Of a stretch of DNA of 64,000 bases, positions 10,766 through 19,263 are shown in pieces. This DNA is from Rhodococcus sp. HNM0569 (GTDB taxonomy: Bacteria > Actinomycetota > Actinomycetes > Mycobacteriales > Mycobacteriaceae). The notes under the pieces are model-generated. The model searched no databases. It was not told the origin of the DNA and saw only the letters and a program-made list of their open reading frames with translations. Location: positions 1-64,000 of the forward strand of contig NZ_JAASAE010000007.1 in assembly GCF_012726205.1 (NCBI RefSeq). Reading direction: 5' to 3'. How positions within the stretch are numbered: the first letter of the stretch is position 1; every line of letters begins with the position of its first letter. Position numbers and translations under genes: made by a program.

Positions 10766-11946
10766 CGCGGGTCTCCCGCACGCGAGGACACGAGTTCGAC
10801 GAGCCGCGCGGCGGCGGGACCGTCGCCCTCCTTCGCCGTCCACGCGGGTACGACGGTGACCAGTCCGTCGTCGGCGCGCTCGAGCACCCCGATCTGTGCG
10901 AGCCCGCGGGCGCCGTCGGCGCTGCGGTGCACGTGCAGCACGACCTGGACCGCTGCCGCGAGCTGACTGTGCAACGCCTGCCGGGACAACCCACCCAGGG
11001 CCGCGAGCGCCTCGAGCCGGGCGGGGACCTCGCCGGGCGCGTTCGCGTGGACCGTGCCGCACCCGCCGTCGTGACCCGTGTTGAGGGCAGTGAGCAGATC
11101 GACGACCTCGGCACCGCGCACCTCGCCCACGACGATGCGGTCGGGCCGCATCCGCAGCGCTTGGCGCACGAGTTCGCGTACCGGTACGGCGCCGACGCCC
11201 TCGACGTTCGCGGCGCGCGCGACGAGCGACACGACGTGTGGATGGGGCGGCGCGAGTTCCGCCGCATCCTCGACCGACACGATGCGCTCCCCCGGGTCGA
11301 CGGCGCCGAGCATCGCCGCCAACAACGTCGTTTTGCCTGCGCCGGTGCCGCCCACCACGAGGAACGCGAGCCGGGCACGGACGATTGCGCGCACGAGTCG
11401 GGATGCGCGGCCGGGCAGGGCACCGCGCCGGGCCAGCTCGTCGAGGCCGAGCGCTGCCGGGCGCAGCACACGAAGCGACAGGCACGTGCCTGCCTGCGCG
11501 AGGGGTGGCAGCACAGCGTGCAGCCGGACGCCGAAGGTGCCTTCGCCGACGCCCGCGAGTCTGCCGTCGACCCACGGCTGCGCGTCGTCGAGGCGGCGCC
11601 CCGCGGACAGCGCGAGCCGCTGTGCGAGCCGTCGTACCGCTGCCTCGTCCGCAAAGCGGACAGCGGTGAGTTCGAGGCCGCGGCCTCGGTCGACCCACAC
11701 ATGGGCAGGATCGGTGACCAGGACGTCGGAGACCCCCGGCTCGTACAGCAGCGCGTCGAGCGGGCCCGCGCCGGTGAGCTCGGTCTGCAACTCGCGCAGG
11801 ACCACCAGAAGGTCGGTGTCGCCGAGCACGCCACCCGACTCGGCGCGCACCGCCTCCGCAACGGCCGCGGCACTCGGCGTGCTCTCGGTCTGGGCGAGAC
11901 GATCACGCACGCGCGAGAGCAGGTCCGCGTCGACTGCCGAGGTCAT
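10762..11946 (-). CDS. tadA: TadA-type secretion ATPase (Rv3659c-like)
   Basis: This 394-aa hexameric ATPase of the VirB11/CpaF family powers Tad pilus assembly. It shows a Walker A (GGTGAGKTT, 199-207), an Asp-box-like VSVEDAAEL, a Walker B (RIVVGEVRGAEVVDLL, about 270-285) and a His box (GGCGTVHANAPGE). The N-terminal domain contains the typical PWVDGRLAGVG-E-FGVRLHAVLPPL segment. I chose the ATG at 11946, which overlaps the ssd stop by 4 bp. This is the only pilus ATPase in the window. No prepilin peptidase gene is nearby, so one must lie elsewhere if the system works. Confidence 0.92.
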   Translation of the reverse strand: MTSAVDADLLSRVRDRLAQTESTPSAAAVAEAVRAESGGVLGDTDLLVVLRELQTELTGAGPLDALLYEPGVSDVLVTDPAHVWVDRGRGLELTAVRFADEAAVRRLAQRLALSAGRRLDDAQPWVDGRLAGVGEGTFGVRLHAVLPPLAQAGTCLSLRVLRPAALGLDELARRGALPGRASRLVRAIVRARLAFLVVGGTGAGKTTLLAAMLGAVDPGERIVSVEDAAELAPPHPHVVSLVARAANVEGVGAVPVRELVRQALRMRPDRIVVGEVRGAEVVDLLTALNTGHDGGCGTVHANAPGEVPARLEALAALGGLSRQALHSQLAAAVQVVLHVHRSADGARGLAQIGVLERADDGLVTVVPAWTAKEGDGPAAARLVELVSSRAGDPR

Positions 11947-13082
11947 GCCGCGCTCCACCCGGACGAGGCGCCGCCACCGGGCCGCGCGTCGAGCATGCCG
12001 ACGACGGTTGCCGCCGCGGCCGCGAGCGGGGAACGACGCCGCAACCTCAGCCCGCGGTGTTCGAGATCGTTCGCGAGCGCGCGATCGGCGCGCATCGACG
12101 CCAGCACCGGCTGCCCGAGGGCCGCGGCGACGTCGGACGCGGTGAGCCCACCGGGCGCAGGCCCCCGCACCACGACGCCGACATTGTGGTTGTGCCCACT
12201 CGCCCACGCGGCGACGCGACGCGCGGCGAGCACCGCGCGCACCGTCGCGGGTACGACGACCACGACGAGATCGGCAGCGTCGACGGCGGCGCTCGCGGGT
12301 GTCTCGGCGGCGGCGCCCTCGAAAGGGACGTCACACACCACCAGTCCACCGTCGGTGCGGCCGGCCTCGAGCACCGAGTGCACGCCGGACGCGGTGGGCG
12401 CGGCAGGTACGCCGCGCGCAGTGTCGTCGAGCGACAGCACGCGGATCGAGTCGCGTCCGGGCAATGCCGAACGCAGCGCCGCACCCGGCAGCCTGCCGCG
12501 GTCGACACGCAGACCGGACCACCGGAGACCCGGCTCGTTCTCTACCCCGAGCAGCACGTCGAGGCCCGAACCACCCGGATCGACGTCGACCAGGAGAACC
12601 TCGCGCCCGCCGGCACCTGCGCACAGTGCCAGTGCCCCGGAGAACGTGGACGCACCCGCTCCGCCGCACGCACCGACGACCGCGACGACGTCGCCGCCGC
12701 CGATCGCCGCGGCATCGCGGCGTTCGGCGAGCACGGCCACGAGCACGGGTTCCTCGTCGGGCAACGCGAGGACGTGCTCGGCACCCAGCGCCGTGCCTGC
12801 CTTCCATGTCGCGATGTCGGGTGCGCCGTCCGAGACCACCACGACGCCGGATCGGCGCGGCAACCTGCCGCCCCAGTCGAGCGCGGCGGATGCGTCGAGC
12901 ACGACCACGGGTGCGGAGTCCCACCAGCGCCCGAGATCTGCGCGCGGGACGTCCTGCGGCGTGCGGCCCGCCGCAGCCGCGACGCGCTGGACACTCGCGT
13001 GCAATGAAGGAGGCACGCACACCGTGAGGTCGGCGCCGGACTGCGCGGTGGCGGATGCCGCCGTGTGAGTGGGCGAGGTCAT
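11943..13082 (-). CDS. ssd: Ssd / CpaE-like MinD-family protein (septum site determining)
   Basis: This 379-aa protein matches Rv3660c (Ssd). A receiver-like N-terminal region (PVVVLDASAALDW... VVVVSDGAPD) is followed by a MinD/ParA-like domain starting VVAVVGACGGAGAST at about residue 135. The deviant P-loop lacks both lysines usually seen in MinD, so nucleotide hydrolysis is uncertain. Switch regions VLLVDVDPGGSG and LVVCDVPFEG are recognisable. CpaE proteins localise Tad machines to cell poles, and Ssd is reported to affect septation in mycobacteria. It is the first gene of the overlapping Tad operon, so pilus assembly and positioning are encoded together. Confidence 0.88.
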   Translation of the reverse strand: MTSPTHTAASATAQSGADLTVCVPPSLHASVQRVAAAAGRTPQDVPRADLGRWWDSAPVVVLDASAALDWGGRLPRRSGVVVVSDGAPDIATWKAGTALGAEHVLALPDEEPVLVAVLAERRDAAAIGGGDVVAVVGACGGAGASTFSGALALCAGAGGREVLLVDVDPGGSGLDVLLGVENEPGLRWSGLRVDRGRLPGAALRSALPGRDSIRVLSLDDTARGVPAAPTASGVHSVLEAGRTDGGLVVCDVPFEGAAAETPASAAVDAADLVVVVVPATVRAVLAARRVAAWASGHNHNVGVVVRGPAPGGLTASDVAAALGQPVLASMRADRALANDLEHRGLRLRRRSPLAAAAATVVGMLDARPGGGASSGWSAA

Positions 13083-13250
13083 GCATCGAACGATGCGGCC
13101 TGCGGGGGCTGCGCGGAAGACCGCGGGAGCATCTGTGGATGGATTTCGGTGCCTGTGGACAACCACGGAAACCTGCAGGTACGGCCCGCTCGACCGGGAT
13201 ATCGTGACGCGTCGGCCGAACCGAACTCGGGAACAGACCCCGGACAAGGG

Positions 13251-13335
13251 ACGACCCCCGCCAGGGGGGGAGGAGGCGGGGGTCGTCGAAGCTCAGCCCC
13301 GGGGGGTCGGGCTGAGTGCGCCCGGCGAACCGGGC
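13251..13335. other. Three consecutive GC-rich hairpins in the ssd/HAD divergent region
   Basis: Three adjacent inverted repeats are visible: 13251-13262 with 13275-13286 (12 bp), 13292-13299 with 13309-13316 (8 bp), and 13320-13325 with 13330-13335 (6 bp, CGAA loop). They lie upstream of both flanking genes (ssd starts at 13082 leftward, the HAD gene at 13421 rightward), so they are not ordinary 3' terminators. No T-tract follows. They could shape the HAD-gene leader or block divergent read-through. Confidence 0.55.
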
Positions 13336-13420
13336 AACTCTGATAGTACACCTCGCGCGGCCGATGTTTGCAAGTTCAACTGTCTGCCCGCGACGCGACC
13401 GATCTGCTTATTCTGGCAGA

Positions 13421-14218
13421 GTGACCGCCACCCCGACGAAGGTCGCAGCATTCTTCGACCTCGACAAGACGATCATCGCCAAATCGAGCATCCTCGCGTT
13501 CAGCAAGCCGTTCTTCACCGAGGGGCTCATCACCCGCGCGTCCGTGCTCCAGAGCAGCTATGCACAGTTCCTGTTCATGCTGTCGGGCGCCGACCACGAC
13601 CAGATGGAACGCATGCGCGCGTACCTCACCGACATGACGGCTGGCTGGAACGTCGAGCAGGTCAAGGCGATCGTCGCGGAGACATTGCACGACATCGTCG
13701 ATCCGCTCGTGTATGCCGAGGCCGCCGACCTCGTCGCCGACCACAAGGCGAGCGGGCACGACGTGGTGATCGTGTCCGCATCGGGCGAGGAGGTCGTCAC
13801 TCCGATCGCGGCAGCCCTGGGGGCCGACCGATCGATCGCGACGCGTCTGACGGTCGAGGACGGCAGGTACACGGGCGAGGTCGAGTTCTACGCCTACGGC
13901 GAGGGCAAGGTCGAGGGCATCCGTGCGCTCGCGGACGAGTTCGGGTACGACCTGGAGCGGTGCTACGCGTACTCCGACTCGATCACCGACCTGCCGATGC
14001 TGGAGGCCGTGGGACACCCGACCGCCGTCAATCCGGACCGGGCATTACGTAGGACGGCTAACGAAAAAGGTTGGCCCGTACTGGTTTTTTCGAATCCCGT
14101 GTCGCTGCGCTCCCGGATCGCCGCCCCCTCGACGGCGATGGCGGCGGGCGCCGCGGTGGGACTGACGGCACTCTTCGCCGGCGCCTACACCTACTCGACA
14201 CGACGCAAGCGCAAGTGA
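13421..14218 (+). CDS. HAD-IB family phosphatase with C-terminal membrane anchor (Rv3661-like)
   Basis: This 265-aa SerB-related phosphatase has motif I FFDLDKTII (nucleophile Asp), motif II VIVSASGEE, a conserved Lys region, and motif III YAYSDSITDLPML. A hydrophobic stretch near the C-terminus (AAPSTAMAAGAAVGLTALFA) suggests a tail anchor. The substrate is unknown; the family includes phosphoserine- and glycerophospholipid-type phosphatases. I chose the GTG at 13421 because upstream residues in frame are not conserved-looking. It is monocistronic and is followed by the sRNA locus. Confidence 0.87.
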   Translation: MTATPTKVAAFFDLDKTIIAKSSILAFSKPFFTEGLITRASVLQSSYAQFLFMLSGADHDQMERMRAYLTDMTAGWNVEQVKAIVAETLHDIVDPLVYAEAADLVADHKASGHDVVIVSASGEEVVTPIAAALGADRSIATRLTVEDGRYTGEVEFYAYGEGKVEGIRALADEFGYDLERCYAYSDSITDLPMLEAVGHPTAVNPDRALRRTANEKGWPVLVFSNPVSLRSRIAAPSTAMAAGAAVGLTALFAGAYTYSTRRKRK

Positions 14219-14272
14219 CGACGGTCGACATCCGCGAGACCCGAAAGTTGCCGACACGAAACGGATCAACTC

Positions 14273-14302
14273 TTGATGACGCGACCGCGGGGGCGTAGAA
14301 AT
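14273..14302 (+). promoter_or_regulatory. Promoter of the Ms1-like sRNA
   Basis: A -35 element TTGATG (14273-14278) and a -10 element TAGAAA(T) (14296-14302) are separated by 17 bp. The predicted start is near 14308. Both are close to the primary sigma-factor consensus and stronger than most promoters here. Confidence 0.65.
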
Positions 14303-14307
14303 GAAGT

Positions 14308-14630
14308 AGGAAACGAGAAGGGCCTAGCCCGAGTCGGAAGAGAAGACCAGGGCCCCCCGACTCGATTCTGACGCGGTGTTTTCGGTACCCACGCGAAGCT
14401 CACGCCACTATAAGGGCAAAAGCGTTGTGGGCCTGCGAGACCGGGTGAACCGAAGGCGAGGACCCCGCAACGGGAGCGACCCCGATCAGGAAGAATCGCC
14501 CCGAGAATCGCGGAGACGAACCTTCGAACATCCGACCTTCGCCGAGGCCGTCCACACAACCCACCGAGGACGCTTGGTAACCGTTGCGCCGCGCCACCGG
14601 GCGACATCTCCCAGGGTGTCGCCCGGTTTT
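14308..14630 (+). ncRNA. Ms1/MTS2823-like small RNA (RNA polymerase core-binding)
   Basis: No protein is encoded between the HAD gene and the Rv3662c-like gene. In mycobacteria this exact interval (Rv3661-Rv3662c) holds the abundant sRNA MTS2823, called Ms1 in M. smegmatis, which binds RNA polymerase core in stationary phase. Here a good promoter (TTGATG-17 bp-TAGAAA) and an intrinsic terminator (14597-14630) bound a transcript of about 320 nt, matching the roughly 300 nt of Ms1. A hairpin CGAGTCGG/CCGACTCG (14330-14337 with 14357-14364) lies near the 5' end. Identification rests on synteny, size and signals; no sequence alignment was possible. Confidence 0.75.
14597..14630 (+). terminator. 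Intrinsic terminator of the Ms1-like sRNA
   Basis: CCGGGCGACA (14597-14606) pairs with TGTCGCCCGG (14617-14626), a perfect 10-bp stem with a 10-nt loop, followed at once by TTTT. This is one of the most canonical Rho-independent terminators in the window. Confidence 0.85.
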
Positions 14631-14678
14631 CGCGTGCAGGGCAAGCTCTTTCGCTCTCCATCACGTGCGCGGCGGCGC

Positions 14679-15428
14679 TCAGCCGCCCATCGCGTCGGCG
14701 ATCGACGTCGCCTCACGCGCACCCGCTTCGAAGCCGCCACAGCAGAACACGACCCAGCCACCGACCCCTTCCGGCGTGCCGGCCGCGAATCCCGCGGCTG
14801 CGTCGCGATACATCTGCGGCCTGCGCATCCACGACACCTCGGGCACGCCGAGATTGTGCGGATCGAGGCCCGACGACGCCGCGACGAGCCGGGAGGCGGC
14901 GCGCGCCACCACGCCGTCGGCGGTACCGAACGGGGCGAGCGTCAGGAGTTCGCCGTGTACGACGGCCGCGAGAACCGGGGCCGGAGCGTTCGTGCCGCCC
15001 GTCACCAGCTGCGCCAGCGCGTCGAGCCGCTCGCCCACGCCGGGCCCCGAGCGCGGCCTGCCGAGCTGTCGTTCGTCGCCGACCAGCCCGGTCGCGGCGA
15101 GCAGGTGCAGCCGCGCAAGAGCCTGCAGGGGTGCACGCTGCCATGTCGTGATCATCGACGGCAGCGCGTCGCCGTCGAGTGCCTGCCCGACACGCAGCGA
15201 ACCGGCCAGAATCGGGTCGTCGATGTCGCCCGAGGTGGGCAGTTCGGTGCGTCCGCCGTCGAGCACCGCGGACGCCCGCGCGGCGCGCACCGCGGCCTCG
15301 GCCGCGGTGGTCGGCCAACCGCGGCGGTTGGCTTTGTGGCGGTGCACCTCGCCGAGAGCGTCGCGCGCCTTGTCGGCAGCTGCGGCGACCCCGGGCAGGT
15401 CCACGAGAGGAGCGAGCGGGTCGGTCAC
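14679..15428 (-). CDS. Rv3662c-like protein with degenerate Fic-type motif
   Basis: This is a 249-aa mostly helical protein of unknown function, syntenic with Rv3662c. Two segments recall the Fic fold: ASAVLDG (compare the Fic N-terminal SS/A-x-x-EG segment), and VHGELLTLAPFGTADGVVAR, which aligns by eye with the Fic core HPFxxGNGRxxR. In that alignment the catalytic His is Ala, the Asn is Ala and the first Arg is Val, so AMP transfer is unlikely. The C-terminus is Gly-rich with two adjacent cysteines (VFCCGGFEAGA). I chose the GTG at 15428 because VTDPLAPLVDLPG begins the well-formed part. The Fic relation is my inference. Confidence 0.7.
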   Translation of the reverse strand: MTDPLAPLVDLPGVAAAADKARDALGEVHRHKANRRGWPTTAAEAAVRAARASAVLDGGRTELPTSGDIDDPILAGSLRVGQALDGDALPSMITTWQRAPLQALARLHLLAATGLVGDERQLGRPRSGPGVGERLDALAQLVTGGTNAPAPVLAAVVHGELLTLAPFGTADGVVARAASRLVAASSGLDPHNLGVPEVSWMRRPQMYRDAAAGFAAGTPEGVGGWVVFCCGGFEAGAREATSIADAMGG

Positions 15429-15636
15429 GATGTTCGACGTTACCGGCCGGTACCCGGCGGGCCGCACCGGGCGTGACGGCCCGGCGCCCGACGGGCCCTC
15501 TCGTCGCTCACGACTGCCGCTCACCGCCCGGTCCCGACCGGCGATCGCACCGCGTCGACCGGGAACGATGCAGCGCCCACCCCATGTGACTACGCTCACA
15601 GGTGCGACAAAGCCGATCCGAGAAAGGCCGGACACC

Positions 15637-17589
15637 ATGACCAGCGCAGCACAGCCGGACGCGACCACGACGGACCAGGGGGCCCCGACGGTGTACCCGC
15701 CGAGTCCCGAGTTCGCGGCCGCGGCCAACGCCGGACCCGAACTGCAGGAGGCGGCCGACGCGGACCGCCTCGGATTCTGGGCCGACCAGGCCGAACGCCT
15801 GCACTGGCACGAGAAGTGGACGGACGTGCTCGACTGGTCGGACGCACCGGTCGCGAAGTGGTTCGTCGGCGGCAAGCTCAACGTCGCGTACAACTGCGTC
15901 GACCGGCACGTCCTCGCGGGCAACGGCGAACGCGTCGCGATCGAGTTCGAAGGCGAGCCGGGCGACTCCCGCTCGCTCACCTACAACGACCTCCTCGCCG
16001 AAGTGAGCCGTGCCGCAAACACTTTCACCGACCTCGGGCTCGTGGCCGGCGACCGCGTCGCGATCTACATGCCGATGATCCCCGAGGCGATCGTCGCGAT
16101 GCTCGCGTGCGCACGACTCGGTCTCACCCACTCGGTGGTGTTCGCCGGGTTCTCGGCCGGTGCGCTGCGATCACGCATCGACGACGCCGAGGCCAAACTC
16201 GTCGTCACGGTCGACGGCCAGTGGCGTCGCGGCAAGGCAGCCCCGCTCAAGCCCGCCGTCGACGAGGCCGTCGCGGGTGCCGACTCGGTCGAGCACGTGC
16301 TCGTCGTCGCGCGCACGGGCATCGACGTCGAGTGGACCGAGGGCCGGGATCTGTGGTGGCACGACACCGTCGCGAACGCCTCACCCGAACACACCGCGCA
16401 GCCGTTCGACGCCGAGCATCCGTTGTTCATCCTGTACACCTCCGGCACCACCGGGAAGCCGAAGGGCATCGTCCACACCTCGGGCGGCTACCTCACGCAG
16501 GCGTCCTACACGCACCACAATGTGTTCGACCACAAGGCAGGCGAGGACGTGTACTGGTGCACCGCCGACATCGGCTGGGTCACCGGGCACTCGTACATCG
16601 TGTACGGACCGCTGTCGAACGGCGTCACCCAGGTCGTCTACGAAGGCACCCCCAACTCCCCCACCGAGCACCGGCACTTCGAGATCATCGAGAAGCACGG
16701 CGTCACGATCTACTACACGGCGCCCACGCTCGTACGCACGTTCATGAAGTGGGGCCGCGAGATCCCCGACGCACACGACCTGTCGTCGATCCGTGTGCTC
16801 GGCAGCGTCGGCGAGCCGATCAATCCCGAAGCGTGGCGCTGGTTCCGTGACGTCGTCGGCGGCGGCAAGGCTCCGATCGTCGACACGTGGTGGCAGACCG
16901 AGACCGGCACCGTCATGATCTCCCCGCTGCCCGGCATCACCGCCACCAAGCCCGGCTCGGCGATGGCGACCCTGCCCGGCATCTCGGCCAAGATCGTCGA
17001 CGACGAGGCCGCGCCCGTCGAGCGGGGCCAGAGCGGCTATCTCGTGCTCGACCAGCCGTGGCCGTCGATGCTGCGCGGCATCTGGGGCGACATGCAGCGC
17101 TACCGCGAGACGTACTGGTCGCGCTACGCAGACCAGGGCTGGTACTTCGCGGGCGACGGGGCCAAGTACGACGGGGACGGGGACATCTGGGTCCTCGGCC
17201 GCGTCGACGACGTCATGAACGTCTCCGGCCACCGCATCTCGACGGCCGAGGTCGAGTCGGCGCTCGTCGGGCACAGCGGCGTCGCGGAGGCCGCGGTCGT
17301 CGGTGCCGCGGACGAGACGACCGGTCAGGGCATCGTCGCGTTCGTGATCCTGCGCGAGGGTGTCGAGAACACCGGCGACGACCTCGTCGCGGAACTGCGC
17401 GCGCAGGTGGCCACCGAGATCAGCCCGATCGCGAAGCCGCGGCAGATCACCGTGGTGCCCGAGCTGCCGAAGACGCGCAGCGGCAAGATCATGCGGCGCC
17501 TGCTGCGCGACATCGCCGAGGGCCGCGAACTCGGCGACACGTCGACGCTCGTCGACCCGCAGGTGTTCGACGCCATCCGCGGCAAGTAA
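15637..17589 (+). CDS. acs: Acetyl-CoA synthetase (AMP-forming)
   Basis: This 650-aa enzyme activates acetate with ATP and CoA to acetyl-CoA. The N-terminal ACAS domain (WADQAERLHWHEKWTDVLDW) is followed by the adenylation core with P-loop YTSGTTGKPKG, the active-site segment DTWWQTETG, and the hinge GRVDDVMNVSGHR. The C-terminal lysine motif TRSGKIMRR near residue 620 is the site acetylated by Pat-type enzymes in this family. The length is standard. I chose the ATG at 15637 after AGAAAGG; a longer frame upstream is shadow. It is followed directly by a long palindromic terminator. Confidence 0.95.
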   Translation: MTSAAQPDATTTDQGAPTVYPPSPEFAAAANAGPELQEAADADRLGFWADQAERLHWHEKWTDVLDWSDAPVAKWFVGGKLNVAYNCVDRHVLAGNGERVAIEFEGEPGDSRSLTYNDLLAEVSRAANTFTDLGLVAGDRVAIYMPMIPEAIVAMLACARLGLTHSVVFAGFSAGALRSRIDDAEAKLVVTVDGQWRRGKAAPLKPAVDEAVAGADSVEHVLVVARTGIDVEWTEGRDLWWHDTVANASPEHTAQPFDAEHPLFILYTSGTTGKPKGIVHTSGGYLTQASYTHHNVFDHKAGEDVYWCTADIGWVTGHSYIVYGPLSNGVTQVVYEGTPNSPTEHRHFEIIEKHGVTIYYTAPTLVRTFMKWGREIPDAHDLSSIRVLGSVGEPINPEAWRWFRDVVGGGKAPIVDTWWQTETGTVMISPLPGITATKPGSAMATLPGISAKIVDDEAAPVERGQSGYLVLDQPWPSMLRGIWGDMQRYRETYWSRYADQGWYFAGDGAKYDGDGDIWVLGRVDDVMNVSGHRISTAEVESALVGHSGVAEAAVVGAADETTGQGIVAFVILREGVENTGDDLVAELRAQVATEISPIAKPRQITVVPELPKTRSGKIMRRLLRDIAEGRELGDTSTLVDPQVFDAIRGK

Positions 17590-17596
17590 CCCACCG

Positions 17597-17641
17597 CTGT
17601 GAGCACTTTGCGAGTCCCACAGACTCGCAAAGTGCTCACAG
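17597..17641. terminator. 19-bp palindromic terminator, first copy of a dispersed element
   Basis: A perfect 19-bp inverted repeat (17597-17615 with 17623-17641, 7-nt loop) starts 7 bp after the acs stop and ends exactly at the stop of the convergent MFS gene. It has no T-tract. The arm begins CTGTGAGCACTT and is nearly identical to the palindrome at 56864-56903. Confidence 0.75.
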
Positions 17642-19015
17642 TCAGGTGGCGTCGAGCGAAGTGCCCCTGGTTTCCCGCATCACGAGCAGCGCGACGAACG
17701 TGGTGGCGGACGCGATCAGCAGGTAGACGCCCACCCACCCCACACCGTGGGTGGTCGCGAGCCATGTCGCGATGAACGGCGCGATGGCCGCGCCCAGAAT
17801 GCTCGACGCGTTGTACGCGATGCCCGATCCGGTGTAGCGGACGTTCGTGGGGAACAGTTCGGGCAGCACCGCACTCATGGGCCCGAAGGTGAGGCCCATC
17901 AGCAGCATGCCGAGGATCAGGAAGAACACCATGCGGCCCTGGCTGATGGACTCGGTGTCCAGGATCAGGCCGAAGGTGAGTCCGAAGACCATGATCACGC
18001 CGGTGATGACGAGCAGCGTGGGGCGACGGCCGAAGCGGTCGGCGAGCCACCCGGACACGGGCACCATGGCGGCGAAGAACAGCACGGCGATCAGTTGCAG
18101 CACGAGGAAGTCGGCATAGCTGAAGCCCGCGCCGTGGCCGCCGTCGGCGGGAGTCTTGCCGGTGCCGAAGCTGAGCGCCCACGTGGTCATGATGTAGAAG
18201 AGCGTGTAGGTGCCGACCATGACGAAGGTGCCGATCAGCAACTGCTTCCAGCTCGTCTTGAACACCTGCGCGAGCGGCGCCTTGACCTTCTCGCCGCGTT
18301 CGACGGCCCGCGCGAACACCGGCGTCTCCTCGAGGCGCAGCCGCACGTAGAGCCCGATCATCACCATGACGGCGCTGAGCAGGAACGGGATACGCCAGCC
18401 CCACGACAGGAATGCGCTGTCGAGATCGGGGTCGGCGTTGTCGTGCCCGAGGCCGAGGGTGATGAGCAGGAACAGCCCGTTGGCGAGGAAGAAGCCGATG
18501 GGGGCACCGAGCTGCGGCCACATCGCCGCCCACGCGCGCTTGCCCTCCTTCGCCGTCTCGGTCGCGAGCAGGGCGGCGCCGCTCCACTCGCCGCCGAGTC
18601 CGAGGCCCTGGCAGAAACGCATGAGGGCGAGCAGCGCGGGCGCGAGGAGGCCGACCGCGTGGTAGGTGGGCAGCAAGCCGATCGCGAACGTCGCGATACC
18701 CATCGTCAGCAACGAGCCGACGAGCGTGGCCTTGCGGCCGATGCGGTCGCCGAAGTGGCCGAACAGGATCGACCCGAGCGGCCGCGCGACGAACGCGAGA
18801 CCGAAGGTCGCGAGCGACGCGAGCAGCGCCGTGGTGGAGTCGCCCTTGGGGAAGAACAGGTGGGGAAAGACGGATACCGCGGCCGTCGCATAGATGTAGA
18901 AGTCGTAGAACTCGATCGACGTCCCGACCATGCTCGCGACGACGATGCGGCTGCGGGGAACGCCCGCGACGGTGTCGCTCGATTCACGACTCTGTTCGCC
19001 GACGGCAGTGCTCAC
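17642..19015 (-). CDS. MFS transporter, metabolite:H+ symporter (MHS) family
   Basis: This 457-aa twelve-helix permease resembles ShiA, KgtP and ProP. Family signatures are SMVGTSIEFYDFYIYATAA at the N-terminus, GHFGDRIGRKATLV in loop 2-3, RFCQGLGLGGEWSGAALL, and DRFGRRPTLL in the second half. The C-terminus carries RETRGTSLD. Substrates of the family are dicarboxylates, shikimate, proline/betaine or similar; the sequence does not decide. It stands alone on the minus strand, convergent with acs, and shares the palindromic terminator. That is compatible with carboxylate uptake, but this is only inference. Confidence 0.88.
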   Translation of the reverse strand: MSTAVGEQSRESSDTVAGVPRSRIVVASMVGTSIEFYDFYIYATAAVSVFPHLFFPKGDSTTALLASLATFGLAFVARPLGSILFGHFGDRIGRKATLVGSLLTMGIATFAIGLLPTYHAVGLLAPALLALMRFCQGLGLGGEWSGAALLATETAKEGKRAWAAMWPQLGAPIGFFLANGLFLLITLGLGHDNADPDLDSAFLSWGWRIPFLLSAVMVMIGLYVRLRLEETPVFARAVERGEKVKAPLAQVFKTSWKQLLIGTFVMVGTYTLFYIMTTWALSFGTGKTPADGGHGAGFSYADFLVLQLIAVLFFAAMVPVSGWLADRFGRRPTLLVITGVIMVFGLTFGLILDTESISQGRMVFFLILGMLLMGLTFGPMSAVLPELFPTNVRYTGSGIAYNASSILGAAIAPFIATWLATTHGVGWVGVYLLIASATTFVALLVMRETRGTSLDAT

Positions 19016-19263
19016 GGCCTTCCCACTTTCACGCTGTGCGCCGCCGCACGATCACGGCACGCTTGTTCCAATAGATGAGACGACCGTCCATCAGGTAAGA
19101 GATTGAACACCCGAGCAGGCCTTATGTGCAAATAACCGACCTCACGGTGGTGCGCACCCCGCCCGTCGAGACGGGGCGCAGCCGAGTAGGGTGTCGATCC
19201 GGTGAGCCGGGAAGTCTGGTCGGCATACGATTCCCCGTACCGGACCGAAAGGCTCCCGCCTCC

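Noticed and set aside
10582-13068. Very long forward frame (828 codons) across the Tad genes
   Set aside because: It is antisense to four well-supported genes, is Arg/Ala/Pro-rich and has no domain; long opposite-strand frames are normal at this GC content.
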